DNA from: Marinicella litoralis
GTDB lineage: Bacteria; Pseudomonadota; Gammaproteobacteria; Xanthomonadales; Marinicellaceae
Assembly: GCF_002591915.1 (NCBI RefSeq)
Contig: NZ_NIHB01000001.1
Span: forward strand, 225,805 to 289,804
DNA length: 64,000 nt
Direction: 5' to 3'
The position numbers and the translations under genes were made by a program. The notes under the pieces were generated by a model. The model saw only the letters and a program-made list of their open reading frames with translations, was not told the DNA's origin and ran no database searches. Numbering within the stretch: position 1 is the stretch's first letter; each line of letters opens with the position of its first letter. Positions 1-8,842 of this stretch are shown here, piece by piece.

Positions 1-713
1 CATTTGCGCCAAAACTTTTCATCAATGGTGTTTGAATGAGCCCCTCGCATGGCCAGTACTGGTAATTTGGAGTGCAATAACTGACCCCTGAAATACGTGG
101 CGGTGCCATAGATTTTAGCCTCCCATTCTCGCGGAAAAGCCAAGCGAAATTGGTCCCCATCTGCCACCATACCGGCATTCACATAATGCCACAGGTTTTC
201 ATCGGAAATCCGTTTGAACGCCCTGGGTTTGCGATGAAAATCAAAAGCCTCTTGTTTGCTGGCAAACCGATCTGGCCGTCCCAACGCTTTTTGAATGATG
301 GCGACTCTTTTTTTAACCATGCTTGGAAACGCTCGAGTCAGCCAGCAAAAAAACCAGGGCAATGTCACCGGCTCTATCATCACCAAAGCTTTGATTAAAT
401 CAGGTCTTTTCTGAGCCGCCATAAACGCCGTTACCGAACCCAAAGAATGGCCCACAGCCACCACATTTTTCATGTTGTTTTGCTCGAAAAAGGTGATCAC
501 ATCATCACTCAATTGATGCCAGCTTTTAAGCTCACTGGGTGCTGGTGTTGGAGACCACAGTGGTCTTTGTAAGTAAGACACCACTTGACGCTTTTGGGCC
601 AAAGCTTCAATAATCGGTAGGTAAGATCCGGGTGGGTAAGCGTTGGCATGGGCAAAATAGATTGCTGGCTGCTCCGTCGGCTTGCCCCAAGTCATTTTGG
701 GTAATTGTTTCAT
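1..713 (-). CDS. alpha/beta hydrolase, 3' end cut by window
   Basis: This is a serine hydrolase of the alpha/beta fold. The frame is open from an ATG at 713 to the window edge, giving 237 codons without a stop. The nucleophile elbow GHSLGS is seen with Ser90, and an HAN motif near residue 22 fits the oxyanion-hole loop that follows the first core strand. The C-terminal histidine region lies mostly outside the window. There is no signal peptide, so it should be cytoplasmic. The substrate cannot be told from the sequence. The DUF1801 gene lies upstream on the same strand, 46 bases away, so the two may be co-transcribed. Confidence 0.85.
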   Translation of the reverse strand, partial: MKQLPKMTWGKPTEQPAIYFAHANAYPPGSYLPIIEALAQKRQVVSYLQRPLWSPTPAPSELKSWHQLSDDVITFFEQNNMKNVVAVGHSLGSVTAFMAAQKRPDLIKALVMIEPVTLPWFFCWLTRAFPSMVKKRVAIIQKALGRPDRFASKQEAFDFHRKPRAFKRISDENLWHYVNAGMVADGDQFRLAFPREWEAKIYGTATYFRGQLLHSKLPVLAMRGAHSNTIDEKFWRK

Positions 714-759
714 CGCTTGTTTTTTGTTTCAGTCAAAAAACACCAATTAATGGCGTTGA

Positions 760-1185
760 TTAAACATCATCTGGGTATTTTTCGGCCATGTATTCCAATT
801 CTTTAACAATCAATTGTTCCAACACCTTGGGTTTGATGTCCCGCAAATGATTGATGTAAAGACAAGACTTTCCGGTTTTGTGCTTACCCAATTGATCCAA
901 TAAATCTTTGTGTTGCTCAAATCCAGCAATGATGTACAAAGAAATGTTGGCTTTGCGTGGTGAAAAGCCTATGCGCATGAAGTCACCTTCTCGACCTGAT
1001 GCATATTTATAGTGGTATTGTCCAAAACCAATGATGCTGGGGCCCCACATTTTTGCCGTATAGCCAGAAAGTCGTTCCATCATTTCCAAAAGTGCAAAAG
1101 CGTCCTGCCGTTTTTGATCGGGTGTCACAGCAGTGAGGAATTTAATCACACTGGCTTCGGTGGCTTGGGTTTTGTTCTCTGACAT
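760..1185 (-). CDS. DUF1801 domain protein
   Basis: A 141-residue soluble protein. The segment around residues 45-70 (MWGPSIIGFGQYHYKY) and the later R-x-G-F-S-P-R-K motif are typical of the DUF1801/YdhG-like family, whose biochemical role is not established. I start at the ATG at 1185 because the residues match the family from there. An upstream ATG at 1236 would add 17 residues not expected in the family. The ribosome site before 1185 is weak (GAGA). There is no signal peptide or membrane segment. Confidence 0.85.
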   Translation of the reverse strand: MSENKTQATEASVIKFLTAVTPDQKRQDAFALLEMMERLSGYTAKMWGPSIIGFGQYHYKYASGREGDFMRIGFSPRKANISLYIIAGFEQHKDLLDQLGKHKTGKSCLYINHLRDIKPKVLEQLIVKELEYMAEKYPDDV

Positions 1186-1533
1186 GACAGGTCTCTTCTT
1201 ATAATGACTTGGACCAGCCATTATGACATAAATCAATCAAGGAATCACCGTCCAAAGCCAATGGTTTGAATGGTTTGGTGCAAAATAGCTGAGTAAAAAA
1301 CCAGCCCTTAATGAGCCGGTAAACTTCTACCCATCGAGTGGATATTTTAATTACAATGGGTGTCACCAATGATTAATAAGCTTAATAAATCGCAAGCATG
1401 GTTTAATAACCCTTTGTACTCAAAGCACCGGTCAATCAGTGACCATGGGCACATAGATAAAAGATACCGCAGCCCCATAATTAAAGACTGATCCAATGAG
1501 GCTTTTGCTTATTTAAGCCGGAGACAAAATATT

Positions 1534-3351
1534 ATGGCAAAACAGCATGAGATGGACACCAAACAATTGAACGAAGATGCAGATAAAGTATCCGCACCAA
1601 ACAAGGCTTCGTTGAACCATTTGCGCTTGATTCTGCCTTTGGTTACACCCTATAAAAAACACATCTTACTGGCTTTGTTGCTGTTGTTTCTGGGAGCCGC
1701 AGCCAATTTGGCCATACCGGTGGCGTTTAAGCAAATGATAGACTTGGGTTTTGCCGCCGAAAACCAAGACAAACTGTCGTATTATTTCATCTTGGTGTTT
1801 GTGGTTTCATCATTGATGATTCTGTTTACCTCATTGCGTTACTTTTGGGTCTCTTGGATCGGCCAAAAAGTGGTTACAGACTTGCGAAAAAAAGTGTACG
1901 GCAAAGTCATGGGCCAGTCGCAGGAGTTCTTTGAAAAAACCAAAACCGGCGAAATCCTTTCTCGCATCAACACCGACACCACTTTGGTTGAAACTGTAGT
2001 TGGAAGCACCTTTTCCATTGCTTTGCGCTCGGCTGTGACTTTTTTCGGTGCGGCATTTATGATGATTTTCACCGCCCCCAAACTGGCCATGTACATCGCC
2101 TTTATCATTCCTTTGGTGGTTTTACCCATCGTCATTACGGGTCGAAAAATTCAAAAACTTTCCAAGGCTGAACAAGACCGCATTGCAGATTCCTCGGCAT
2201 TGGCCACCGAAACCATCAATGCCATGCACACGGTACAAGCCTATGCGCAGGAACAGGCTGAAAACAACAAATTCATTCATGCCATCAACAATGCATTCAA
2301 AGCCGCTGTGGCGTCAATTAGAATGACCACCATCATGTCAATGCTGGTGGGCTTTGTGATCTTTGGTGGTATTGTATTTGTTTTGTGGCTGGGTGCCAAA
2401 GACGTGATCACTGGCGACATGACTGCTGGGACATTGAGTCAATTTGTGATGTATGCCATTATGGCAGCCACTTCGGTGGGGGCGCTTTCTACGGTTTGGA
2501 GTGAACTCAAAAAAGCCGCTGGTGCTTTGGAGCGAATCATCGAATTGATGAACACCGAATCCACCATCAAAGACCCTGCCAAACCCAAAATCATGCACCA
2601 CACCGTATTGGGTAACATCAGTATCAAAGACTTGAGTTTTGCTTACCCCAGTCGCCACGACTTGAATGTATTGAACAACATTTCCATTGAGGTGGTGCCT
2701 GGTCAAACCGTGGCATTGGTTGGTCCTTCCGGTTCTGGCAAGTCCACCTTGTTCCAATTGTTGATGCGCTTCTATGAGGCACAAACAGGATCCATCAAAC
2801 TGGATGGCACTGCCATAGAAGATTTCCGTCTCAATGACCTGCGATCACAGTTTTCCTTGGTCGCACAAGACGTCACCATTTTTTCAACCACGGCACGAGA
2901 AAACATTGCTTATGGCCGGCCTGATGCCACCGACGAAGAAGTCAGAACAGCGGCTCAATTGGCTCATGCCGATGAATTCATTGAAAACCTGGAAAACGGC
3001 TATGACACCTACCTGGGTGAACGCGGAGTCAGGCTCTCTGGCGGCCAGGCACAACGGTTATCAATCGCGCGTGCAGTCATCACCAATCCGCCTGTGTTGC
3101 TGTTAGATGAAGCCACCAGCGCCCTCGATGCCAACAGTGAAAAATTGGTACAAGAAGCCTTAAACACCATCATGAAAGGACGCACCACACTGGTCATCGC
3201 TCACCGTTTGGCAACCATCCGTAAAGCCGATCAAATCATTGTGATGGATCAAGGAAAAGTGGTGGCCATAGGTAAACACGAACAATTAATCACCAGCAAT
3301 GCCCTGTATGCCGAGTTGGCCAAACTACAGTTTACAGATGAAAGTCACTGA
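1534..3351 (+). CDS. ABC exporter, fused permease-ATPase (MsbA-related)
   Basis: A 605-residue half-transporter: six membrane helices in residues about 35-320, then a nucleotide-binding domain. The Walker A GPSGSGKST begins at residue 397, the LSGGQ signature at residue 501, and the Walker B LLLDEATSALD follows, with an H-loop in IAHRLAT. It should act as a homodimer in the inner membrane exporting a lipid or drug. The substrate is unknown. The sequence resembles the proteobacterial MsbA-related family, not MsbA itself, because no lpxK is next to it. A GGAG ribosome site lies 11 bases before the ATG. It appears monocistronic. Confidence 0.93.
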   Translation: MAKQHEMDTKQLNEDADKVSAPNKASLNHLRLILPLVTPYKKHILLALLLLFLGAAANLAIPVAFKQMIDLGFAAENQDKLSYYFILVFVVSSLMILFTSLRYFWVSWIGQKVVTDLRKKVYGKVMGQSQEFFEKTKTGEILSRINTDTTLVETVVGSTFSIALRSAVTFFGAAFMMIFTAPKLAMYIAFIIPLVVLPIVITGRKIQKLSKAEQDRIADSSALATETINAMHTVQAYAQEQAENNKFIHAINNAFKAAVASIRMTTIMSMLVGFVIFGGIVFVLWLGAKDVITGDMTAGTLSQFVMYAIMAATSVGALSTVWSELKKAAGALERIIELMNTESTIKDPAKPKIMHHTVLGNISIKDLSFAYPSRHDLNVLNNISIEVVPGQTVALVGPSGSGKSTLFQLLMRFYEAQTGSIKLDGTAIEDFRLNDLRSQFSLVAQDVTIFSTTARENIAYGRPDATDEEVRTAAQLAHADEFIENLENGYDTYLGERGVRLSGGQAQRLSIARAVITNPPVLLLDEATSALDANSEKLVQEALNTIMKGRTTLVIAHRLATIRKADQIIVMDQGKVVAIGKHEQLITSNALYAELAKLQFTDESH

Positions 3352-3410
3352 CTGACTTGCAATGAATTCCATCCCTACGTAAAGTAAGTGTTTTAATTTT
3401 TGGAGTGGCA

Positions 3411-3917
3411 ATGAAAAATATGATCTTGCTATTGGTGATGTTGACCGGTTGTCACAAGAATGCCGTTAAAACCACACCAAAAAACCCTGTTTTGGGTGCT
3501 TGGCAAGTGGTTTCAATCGAATGGAAATCGAATGAACGCACCGCTGCTATAGAACAGGCCCAAGCTGGCATGTTTATTTTCAATGAACAACACTATGCTT
3601 TGATGTGGAGCCCGAAAAAAACACCAAGAACAGCTTTTGTTGATTTGTCTGATCCCACTGATGAAGAAATTTTGGCCGGTTTCAAATCCATTGTTTTCAA
3701 TGCGGGTAGCTACCAAATTAACAACCAACAACTGGTTGCTACAGCCAAAGTAGCCAAAGTACCGGGGTTTGAAGGTGGGCAACTGTTTTATCGTTTCCGT
3801 TTTGAAAACCAGCAATTGATCCTTACATTGTATGATGAGACATACCCTGATGGCAGTAAGCCAGACTGGTCCGGCAAGTGGCAAACCAAGTTCATTCTTG
3901 AACCCGCAACACTTTAA
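3411..3917 (+). CDS. small lipoprotein, lipocalin-like
   Basis: A 168-residue exported lipoprotein. The N-terminus is a short hydrophobic signal ending in the lipobox LTGC, so Cys14 should be lipidated. The mature part begins with an LGAWQVVSIEW motif like that of lipocalin-like (Lipocalin_4) domains, followed by alternating beta-type segments. I chose the ATG at 3411 because GGAG sits 5 bases upstream; a GTG at 3405 is possible but is badly placed. The function is unknown. It lies 59 bases after the ABC exporter gene on the same strand, which could hint at a shared process but does not prove it. Confidence 0.75.
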   Translation: MKNMILLLVMLTGCHKNAVKTTPKNPVLGAWQVVSIEWKSNERTAAIEQAQAGMFIFNEQHYALMWSPKKTPRTAFVDLSDPTDEEILAGFKSIVFNAGSYQINNQQLVATAKVAKVPGFEGGQLFYRFRFENQQLILTLYDETYPDGSKPDWSGKWQTKFILEPATL

Positions 3918-3926
3918 ACGACTTGG

Positions 3927-4358
3927 TCAGTCGGCTTGTTCTATCAATTGGTGACTGTGCGTGATGTTCACAGTGTCCTGTAACATGTGTGATACCGAAC
4001 AGTATTTTTCTGCTGAAAGTTTGATGGCTCGAGCCACTTGTTTCTCTGACAAATCTGTTCCCGTTACAACAAAATGTAAGTTGATGTCGGTATAAATTTT
4101 CGGAATTTCATCGCGCCTTTCAGCCGACACCTTGACTTGAATGTCGCTGAAATTTTGTTTGGCTTTGGTCAAAATCAATTTCACATCAATCCCTGCACAG
4201 CTGCTTAATCCCATTAACACCACTTCCATGGGTGAGGGACCTATTTTTTCACCGTCTTTCGAAGCGGGTGAATCCATCACAATGCTTTGATTGGTTTCGT
4301 TGGTACTGACGAAGGTATAGTCTTTAACCCATTGGGTGGTGACGATGTTTTTTTTCAT
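3927..4358 (-). CDS. OsmC family peroxiredoxin-like protein
   Basis: A 143-residue cytoplasmic protein of the OsmC/Ohr superfamily. The two redox cysteines are visible: Cys54 in LSSCAGIDV and Cys120 in EKYCSVSHML. The GPSPMEVVLMGLSSC segment is the family hallmark. These proteins reduce organic hydroperoxides. The sequence lacks the Ohr-type spacing cues, so it is best called OsmC-like (YhfA type). The gene starts 9 bases after the esterase gene on the same strand, so the two probably share a transcript. It is convergent with the lipoprotein gene. Confidence 0.92.
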   Translation of the reverse strand: MKKNIVTTQWVKDYTFVSTNETNQSIVMDSPASKDGEKIGPSPMEVVLMGLSSCAGIDVKLILTKAKQNFSDIQVKVSAERRDEIPKIYTDINLHFVVTGTDLSEKQVARAIKLSAEKYCSVSHMLQDTVNITHSHQLIEQAD

Positions 4359-4367
4359 GATTGACTC

Positions 4368-5180
4368 TTACTGTTTGGGTTGCTTGGTTTCAGCCAACAG
4401 CCACACCATGCCTTGGCGGAATGCTGCAGTGATGCTGCTCATGTGATTATGGCCTGCTGCCGTCATCACTTTCAGTTGCCAATGGTGCGGTTTTTGCTGC
4501 CAATAATCAAGCCATTTTTTCCTTGGTTTTTGGAACCGCACATCGTCATTGTCAGCTTGCATAATAAACAACTTGGGTTGGTGTTTGCTCGGTAAACCCT
4601 GTGCTAAAAACAAGTCAAGGTTGCGGTGTATCGCAGGGTTGCTGGCAATGACTGCACTGAATGTCTGGGGTTGAAACTGGGTGGTGTATAAAGCAAACTG
4701 ACCACCTAAGGAGTGACCAAAAAGCATGCTTTGCTTCGGATCTACGGGGTATTTTTGTTCAATCAAAGGCATCAACTCTGCACTTAAAAACCGATGGAAT
4801 TGTTCAGCACCACCATAATGTTCACGATCAGCCGCTGGTAAGGTAAAGTCGGTACTGCGGCGATTTCCTTGTTGCCAATCACTGCTGCCATAAGATATGC
4901 CCACCAATATGACCGGAGGAATCTCATTCAAAAAAGTCATGTATTTCGCATAGGGAACAAACATCGGAAAGGTGTTGCCGCCATCCAGTAAATACACCAC
5001 CGGCCACTTCTTGTCAGGGGTTACCTGTTGTGGAACATGGACATAAATATGGTAATCATGATCAACGGTTTTCGAATGAATCTTATGGTACTCACTGCCC
5101 TGCAAGCCAGTTAAGTGTTGTAAACCAGCTGCTTGGCTTGCACCGCAAAGCAACAGCAAAACCATCACTATTAATTTCAT
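4368..5180 (-). CDS. secreted alpha/beta hydrolase (COG2819-type esterase)
   Basis: A 270-residue exported hydrolase. A signal peptide ends near ASQAA (about residue 18). VVYLLDGG, GISYGSS and FGHSLGGQF are typical of the esterase-D/IroE/Fes-like group; Ser157 is the nucleophile, and AAGHNHMSS near the C-terminus holds the likely catalytic His. The ATG at 5180 is preceded by a strong GGAGGG site; a further 10 upstream codons in frame are not needed. It sits 48 bases after tolB on the same strand, where pal is normally found. The substrate is unknown. Confidence 0.88.
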   Translation of the reverse strand: MKLIVMVLLLLCGASQAAGLQHLTGLQGSEYHKIHSKTVDHDYHIYVHVPQQVTPDKKWPVVYLLDGGNTFPMFVPYAKYMTFLNEIPPVILVGISYGSSDWQQGNRRSTDFTLPAADREHYGGAEQFHRFLSAELMPLIEQKYPVDPKQSMLFGHSLGGQFALYTTQFQPQTFSAVIASNPAIHRNLDLFLAQGLPSKHQPKLFIMQADNDDVRFQKPRKKWLDYWQQKPHHWQLKVMTAAGHNHMSSITAAFRQGMVWLLAETKQPKQ

Positions 5181-5228
5181 GGGCCCTCCGTTCTGTACTC
5201 GTGCCATCACTCAGCTTCAAAGCAATGA

Positions 5229-6512
5229 TTATTTAATCAATGGCGACCAACTCGGCTCTCTGACATGTCCGCTGGACAACACCAGGTCGTTTGATGTTTG
5301 TCCATCGGTTGAAACCGCTTTCAACAAGCCCTTACCGGCCATTGTTTTGGTGGCATACAAGACCATTGCTCCATTGGGTGCAAAGCTTGGGGTCTCGTCT
5401 AAATTGCCATCACTGACGATTTGAAAAGTGTTCGAGGGCCGGTGGAACAAGGCAATTTTGTATTCATTGTTATTACCATGAACCATGGCGATGTATTTGC
5501 CGTCAGGAGATAAGCTGGCTCGGGCATTGTAATCACCTTCAAAGGTGACGCGTTTGGCCTTTTTATCAATCAAATTGGTTTGGTATATTTGTGGTTTACC
5601 GCCACGGTCTGAAGTAAAGAATATCGACGTGCCATCTGGTGACCATTCAGGTTCTGTGTCGATACCCCAGTGGTTGGTAATTTGGGTTAATGAGCGGTCG
5701 TATATGTTGATGGTATAGATTTCTGGGTTACCAGATTTTGACAGCGTCAAAGCCAGTTTTTGACCGTTGGGTGAAAATTTAGGTGCACCATTGATGCCTT
5801 CAAAGCTAGAGATTAAAGTCCTTGAACCGGTACTGAGGTCTTGGATATAAATGGCAGAATTTCCTTGTTCAAATGACACATAGGCCAATTTTTTACCATC
5901 AGGTGACCACGCCGGAGACAGCAAAGGCTCCTTTGATGTAACCAAAGATTGTGGGCCATAGCCATCTGAATCTGCGACAATCAATTGGTATTTAAAGTCA
6001 GCTGCATTTTTAACGGCTGTTACATAAGCAAGTTTGGTTGAAAACACCCCTGGAATACCCAATATTTCCTCATAAATTCGATCAGCAATGTAATGTGCAC
6101 CGGCCCTGGCTTGGGTTTTGTTCAATGGTAAGGTCAATGCCAACAGTTGTTTTTGTTCTGCCACTGAAGCCAATCGAAAACGAACCTCCATGCGGTTGTC
6201 ATCCAAGTGTGTGATGTCGCCATAAGACACATAATCTGATTTCAATAATCGCCATGTTCCGAAGTTAAGGTCAGCATCAGCGCTTGGCTTATCAATCAAC
6301 AAACTTTTATCCAAAGGTTTGAATTGGCCGGATCGAGCCAAATCATTGCGAATAATTTCCGCCATGTCTGTGGCCAAAGTACTACCTGGGTTTACAAAGT
6401 CCACCACTGCAATCGGTAATGCCGAAGCGTTACCACCATCAATGGTGATGTTTAATTGCGCTTGACCACTGAATGTCACTAATAGAGTTAGTAAATAGGC
6501 TAATCGTTTCAT
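5229..6512 (-). CDS. tolB: Tol-Pal system protein TolB
   Basis: Periplasmic beta-propeller protein of 427 residues that links TolA and the peptidoglycan-associated lipoprotein during outer-membrane constriction. It has a signal peptide (residues 1-19, ending GQA), an N-terminal TolB domain, and repeated propeller motifs such as SPDGKKLAYVS, SPNGQKLALTL and SPDGTSIFFTS. An AAGGAG site 8 bases before the ATG at 6512 decides the start; a TTG directly upstream is less likely. It follows tolA within 3 bases. No pal gene follows it here. Confidence 0.97.
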   Translation of the reverse strand: MKRLAYLLTLLVTFSGQAQLNITIDGGNASALPIAVVDFVNPGSTLATDMAEIIRNDLARSGQFKPLDKSLLIDKPSADADLNFGTWRLLKSDYVSYGDITHLDDNRMEVRFRLASVAEQKQLLALTLPLNKTQARAGAHYIADRIYEEILGIPGVFSTKLAYVTAVKNAADFKYQLIVADSDGYGPQSLVTSKEPLLSPAWSPDGKKLAYVSFEQGNSAIYIQDLSTGSRTLISSFEGINGAPKFSPNGQKLALTLSKSGNPEIYTINIYDRSLTQITNHWGIDTEPEWSPDGTSIFFTSDRGGKPQIYQTNLIDKKAKRVTFEGDYNARASLSPDGKYIAMVHGNNNEYKIALFHRPSNTFQIVSDGNLDETPSFAPNGAMVLYATKTMAGKGLLKAVSTDGQTSNDLVLSSGHVREPSWSPLIK

Positions 6513-6515
6513 CAA

Positions 6516-7328
6516 TCAATCTCCTTGATATTGAAATATAAAATTAAGTCGTCGGTCGAAAACCGACTCAAAACCGGTATACGGCAATGGGTCTGCTTTC
6601 TTGACCGCGTTGATAATAGAGTTTCGAACCACTGCGCTGGCGTTACAGGGTGTGCCGATGGACACATCAATCACACCACCACCTGGAATCTGGTTTACTT
6701 TGATTTGACACTGCAAACCAGCAGGGGTTCCATTGGGTCTGGCCCATTGTCGGGTGACGGCTGATTGGATGGCTCCAATGTATTGGGTTAACAGGGTTCT
6801 GCGGGCATTTTCCGCACCATTTTGCACACCTGCAACCGGTTTGACATCAGGTTCCTGAGTGGTGACCTCCGGTTCTTTGGTGTTTTCTGGTGGTTTGTTG
6901 GCTTGCGCTTCTGCTGCTTGTCTTTGTCGTCTGATTTCTTCTAATTTTTTTTGCCTTTCGGTTTTTTCTTCACGCTTGACTTCATCAACCTTGGGTTTGA
7001 TGACTGGTTTTTCTATTGGTTTAGGCTCGACTTTAGGCTCAGGTTTTACCGGATCCGGTTTAACAGGTTCAGGTTTGGGTGGTTCTGGCTTAGCTTGCTC
7101 TTTTGGTGGTGGTTTCTTGACTGGCTTGGGTTTGTTGTCAGTCGGCTTTTGTAAGGACTTCATGTATTCGTCCAAATCCATGATTTCAGCTTGAATGGCA
7201 ATTCCTTTGGGAGGTGTGATACTGGTTTGTTGCGTAGAAACCATCAACAACACGACAATAGCCACATGCAAGCCAAGCGAATAAAGCAGGCCTTGTCTTT
7301 GTTCTGGTTCAATGCTTAATACAGCCAT
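6516..7328 (-). CDS. tolA: cell envelope integrity protein TolA
   Basis: A 270-residue inner-membrane protein spanning the periplasm. One membrane helix lies near residues 14-33. A long charged linker follows (about residues 60-170), and then the C-terminal TolA domain III ending in FIFQYQGD with two cysteines (GLQCQ and GTPCNAS). The linker is unusual: its first half is a Pro-Glu-Pro-Lys repeat like that of TonB, and only a short stretch (KREEKTERQKKLEEIRRQRQ) is helical. Classical TolA has a long Ala/Lys/Glu helix. Position between tolR and tolB supports the identity. Confidence 0.93.
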   Translation of the reverse strand: MAVLSIEPEQRQGLLYSLGLHVAIVVLLMVSTQQTSITPPKGIAIQAEIMDLDEYMKSLQKPTDNKPKPVKKPPPKEQAKPEPPKPEPVKPDPVKPEPKVEPKPIEKPVIKPKVDEVKREEKTERQKKLEEIRRQRQAAEAQANKPPENTKEPEVTTQEPDVKPVAGVQNGAENARRTLLTQYIGAIQSAVTRQWARPNGTPAGLQCQIKVNQIPGGGVIDVSIGTPCNASAVVRNSIINAVKKADPLPYTGFESVFDRRLNFIFQYQGD

Positions 7329-7334
7329 ATCACA

Positions 7335-7751
7335 TCAATTTTCAGGTTTGATTGGGTCACTGATTAAACCTACTTTTTTGGCCCCGGCTTTCTGTACAAT
7401 CGCCATGGCCTGATACACTTGACCATAACTGACTGATTTGTCAGCGCCAATCATAATCGGCAGCTCATCATTGACTTTAATGAATGCGGTTAATTTTTGC
7501 GTTAAACTTTCCGCATCAATCAACTCATATTCACCACCAATACTTAAGTACAAATCACCATTGGCGGTGACGTTGACCACAGCGGGTTCCGTTTCAATGG
7601 TGATGGTATTGGCGTTAGACTCTGGTAAATTGACATCAACGCCCAAGTTCATTAATGGTGTGGTAATCATAAAAATAATCAACAACACCAGGGTCACATC
7701 AATGTATGGAACCACGTTGATTTCTGCTTTGACTTTACGAGGTCGCCTCAT
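7335..7751 (-). CDS. tolR: TolR, proton-channel subunit
   Basis: A 138-residue ExbD/TolR family protein with one membrane helix (about residues 14-34). Asp18 in PYIDVTLVLLIIFMIT is the conserved protonatable residue used by the TolQ-TolR motor. The rest is a periplasmic domain. The ATG at 7751 has an AGGGTGAAG site in front. It lies 4 bases after tolQ and 6 before tolA, so translation is probably coupled along the operon. Confidence 0.97.
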   Translation of the reverse strand: MRRPRKVKAEINVVPYIDVTLVLLIIFMITTPLMNLGVDVNLPESNANTITIETEPAVVNVTANGDLYLSIGGEYELIDAESLTQKLTAFIKVNDELPIMIGADKSVSYGQVYQAMAIVQKAGAKKVGLISDPIKPEN

Positions 7752-7755
7752 AGCT

Positions 7756-8421
7756 TCACCCTATTTGACGGTGCAATATGGCAGAAAACTCATCCTTGAA
7801 AGCATCATATTGGGCATAAATCCTTTCTACCTTATCACTGAATTTATTGTAAAAAATGACGGCTGGTATGGCAGCAAACAATCCCATAGCAGTGGCAATC
7901 AAAGCCTCTGAAATACCTGGCGCCACCAATGCAATGGTGGCTTGCGTAACGTCTGAAAGGGCATGAAAAGACAACATGATACCAATCACCGTTCCCAATA
8001 AACCGATATAGGGGCTGGTTGAACCAATGGTTGCCAAGGTTGGCAAACTGCTTTCAAGTTTTTCAATTTCCCGGCTTAAGGCCACACGCATGGCTCGGTC
8101 TGAACCTTCTATGGACTGTATGCCCCCTGATTTAACGGTTTGTTTTCGTTTAAATTCTTTGAAACCTGCTTCGAAAATCAGTGCCGATCCGGTGTTTTTT
8201 TGCGTTGAAATTTTTTCATACAGTTTATTTAAATCCACGCCGGACCAAAAATGCTCTTCAAACTTTTTGGCCTTGTTGTGTGCATTGGCCAGCACACGTC
8301 CTTTGGAAAATATAATTAACCACGACCACAATGAAGCCAAAATCAATATAATCATCACCACTTTGACTGGCATTGAAGCACTCATAATGATTTCGTAATA
8401 AAATTGTCCGCTGTCGTTCAA
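7756..8421 (-). CDS. tolQ: TolQ, proton-channel subunit
   Basis: A 221-residue MotA/TolQ/ExbB family membrane protein with three predicted helices (about residues 17-38, 130-155 and 165-190). The conserved segment GLLGTVIGIMLSF marks the channel helix. It uses the proton gradient with TolR to energise TolA. The start is a TTG at 8421 that overlaps the ybgC stop codon; a GAGGAG site 8 bases upstream supports it over the ATG at 8385. Confidence 0.97.
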   Translation of the reverse strand: MNDSGQFYYEIIMSASMPVKVVMIILILASLWSWLIIFSKGRVLANAHNKAKKFEEHFWSGVDLNKLYEKISTQKNTGSALIFEAGFKEFKRKQTVKSGGIQSIEGSDRAMRVALSREIEKLESSLPTLATIGSTSPYIGLLGTVIGIMLSFHALSDVTQATIALVAPGISEALIATAMGLFAAIPAVIFYNKFSDKVERIYAQYDAFKDEFSAILHRQIG

Positions 8422-8816
8422 AACAATAACTCCTCTAAATATTGGGTTGGAAAGCGCATCGGCTTGAATTTTTCTGCATTCAAACTGACTATTTGTACCT
8501 CTGCTGTGGCCAGCAAAACATCTTTTGCATACATTGTTTGTTTGACCTTCATTGCCACCTTGCTGTGGCTGATCACTTCGGTACTGACCGTTAATAAATC
8601 ATCCAGTCGTGCTGGCGATATATAATCTATTGTCAATTGACGAATGGCCAATAAAGTATTGGTTTGTTCACGCATCAAACTTTGTTGTAAACCTTTTGAA
8701 CGTAACCATTCAGTCCGCGTTCGTTCGAAAAAGTTCAAATAATTGGCATGATAAACCACACCACCGGCATCTGTGTCTTCATAGTAAACCCTGAATTGAT
8801 GGGTGTATTTACTCAT
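8418..8816 (-). CDS. ybgC: Tol-Pal-associated acyl-CoA thioesterase YbgC
   Basis: A 132-residue hot-dog fold thioesterase. The 4-hydroxybenzoyl-CoA thioesterase motif is seen as YEDTDAGGVVYHANYLNF, with the catalytic Asp in DTDAGG. It hydrolyses acyl-CoA in the cytoplasm, and its gene commonly heads the tol operon. An AGAGG site lies upstream of the ATG. It overlaps tolQ by 4 bases and follows ruvB by 26 bases. Confidence 0.96.
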   Translation of the reverse strand: MSKYTHQFRVYYEDTDAGGVVYHANYLNFFERTRTEWLRSKGLQQSLMREQTNTLLAIRQLTIDYISPARLDDLLTVSTEVISHSKVAMKVKQTMYAKDVLLATAEVQIVSLNAEKFKPMRFPTQYLEELLF

Positions 8817-8842
8817 ACCCTGTTAATCCTCTTGCTCATGAT

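Noticed and set aside
1237-1533. Possible RNA gene or operator before the ABC exporter (TTAAT-AAGCTT-AATAA near-palindrome)
   Set aside because: The near-palindrome has mismatched ends and lies in an AT-rich stretch; chance is likely.
2338-2784. 148-residue minus frame inside the ABC exporter gene
   Set aside because: Fully inside a well-supported gene with no independent signals.
6859-7194. Plus-strand frame of 111 residues rich in Gly, Leu and Ser
   Set aside because: It is the antisense of the tolA Pro/Lys linker; the low complexity comes from that repeat.
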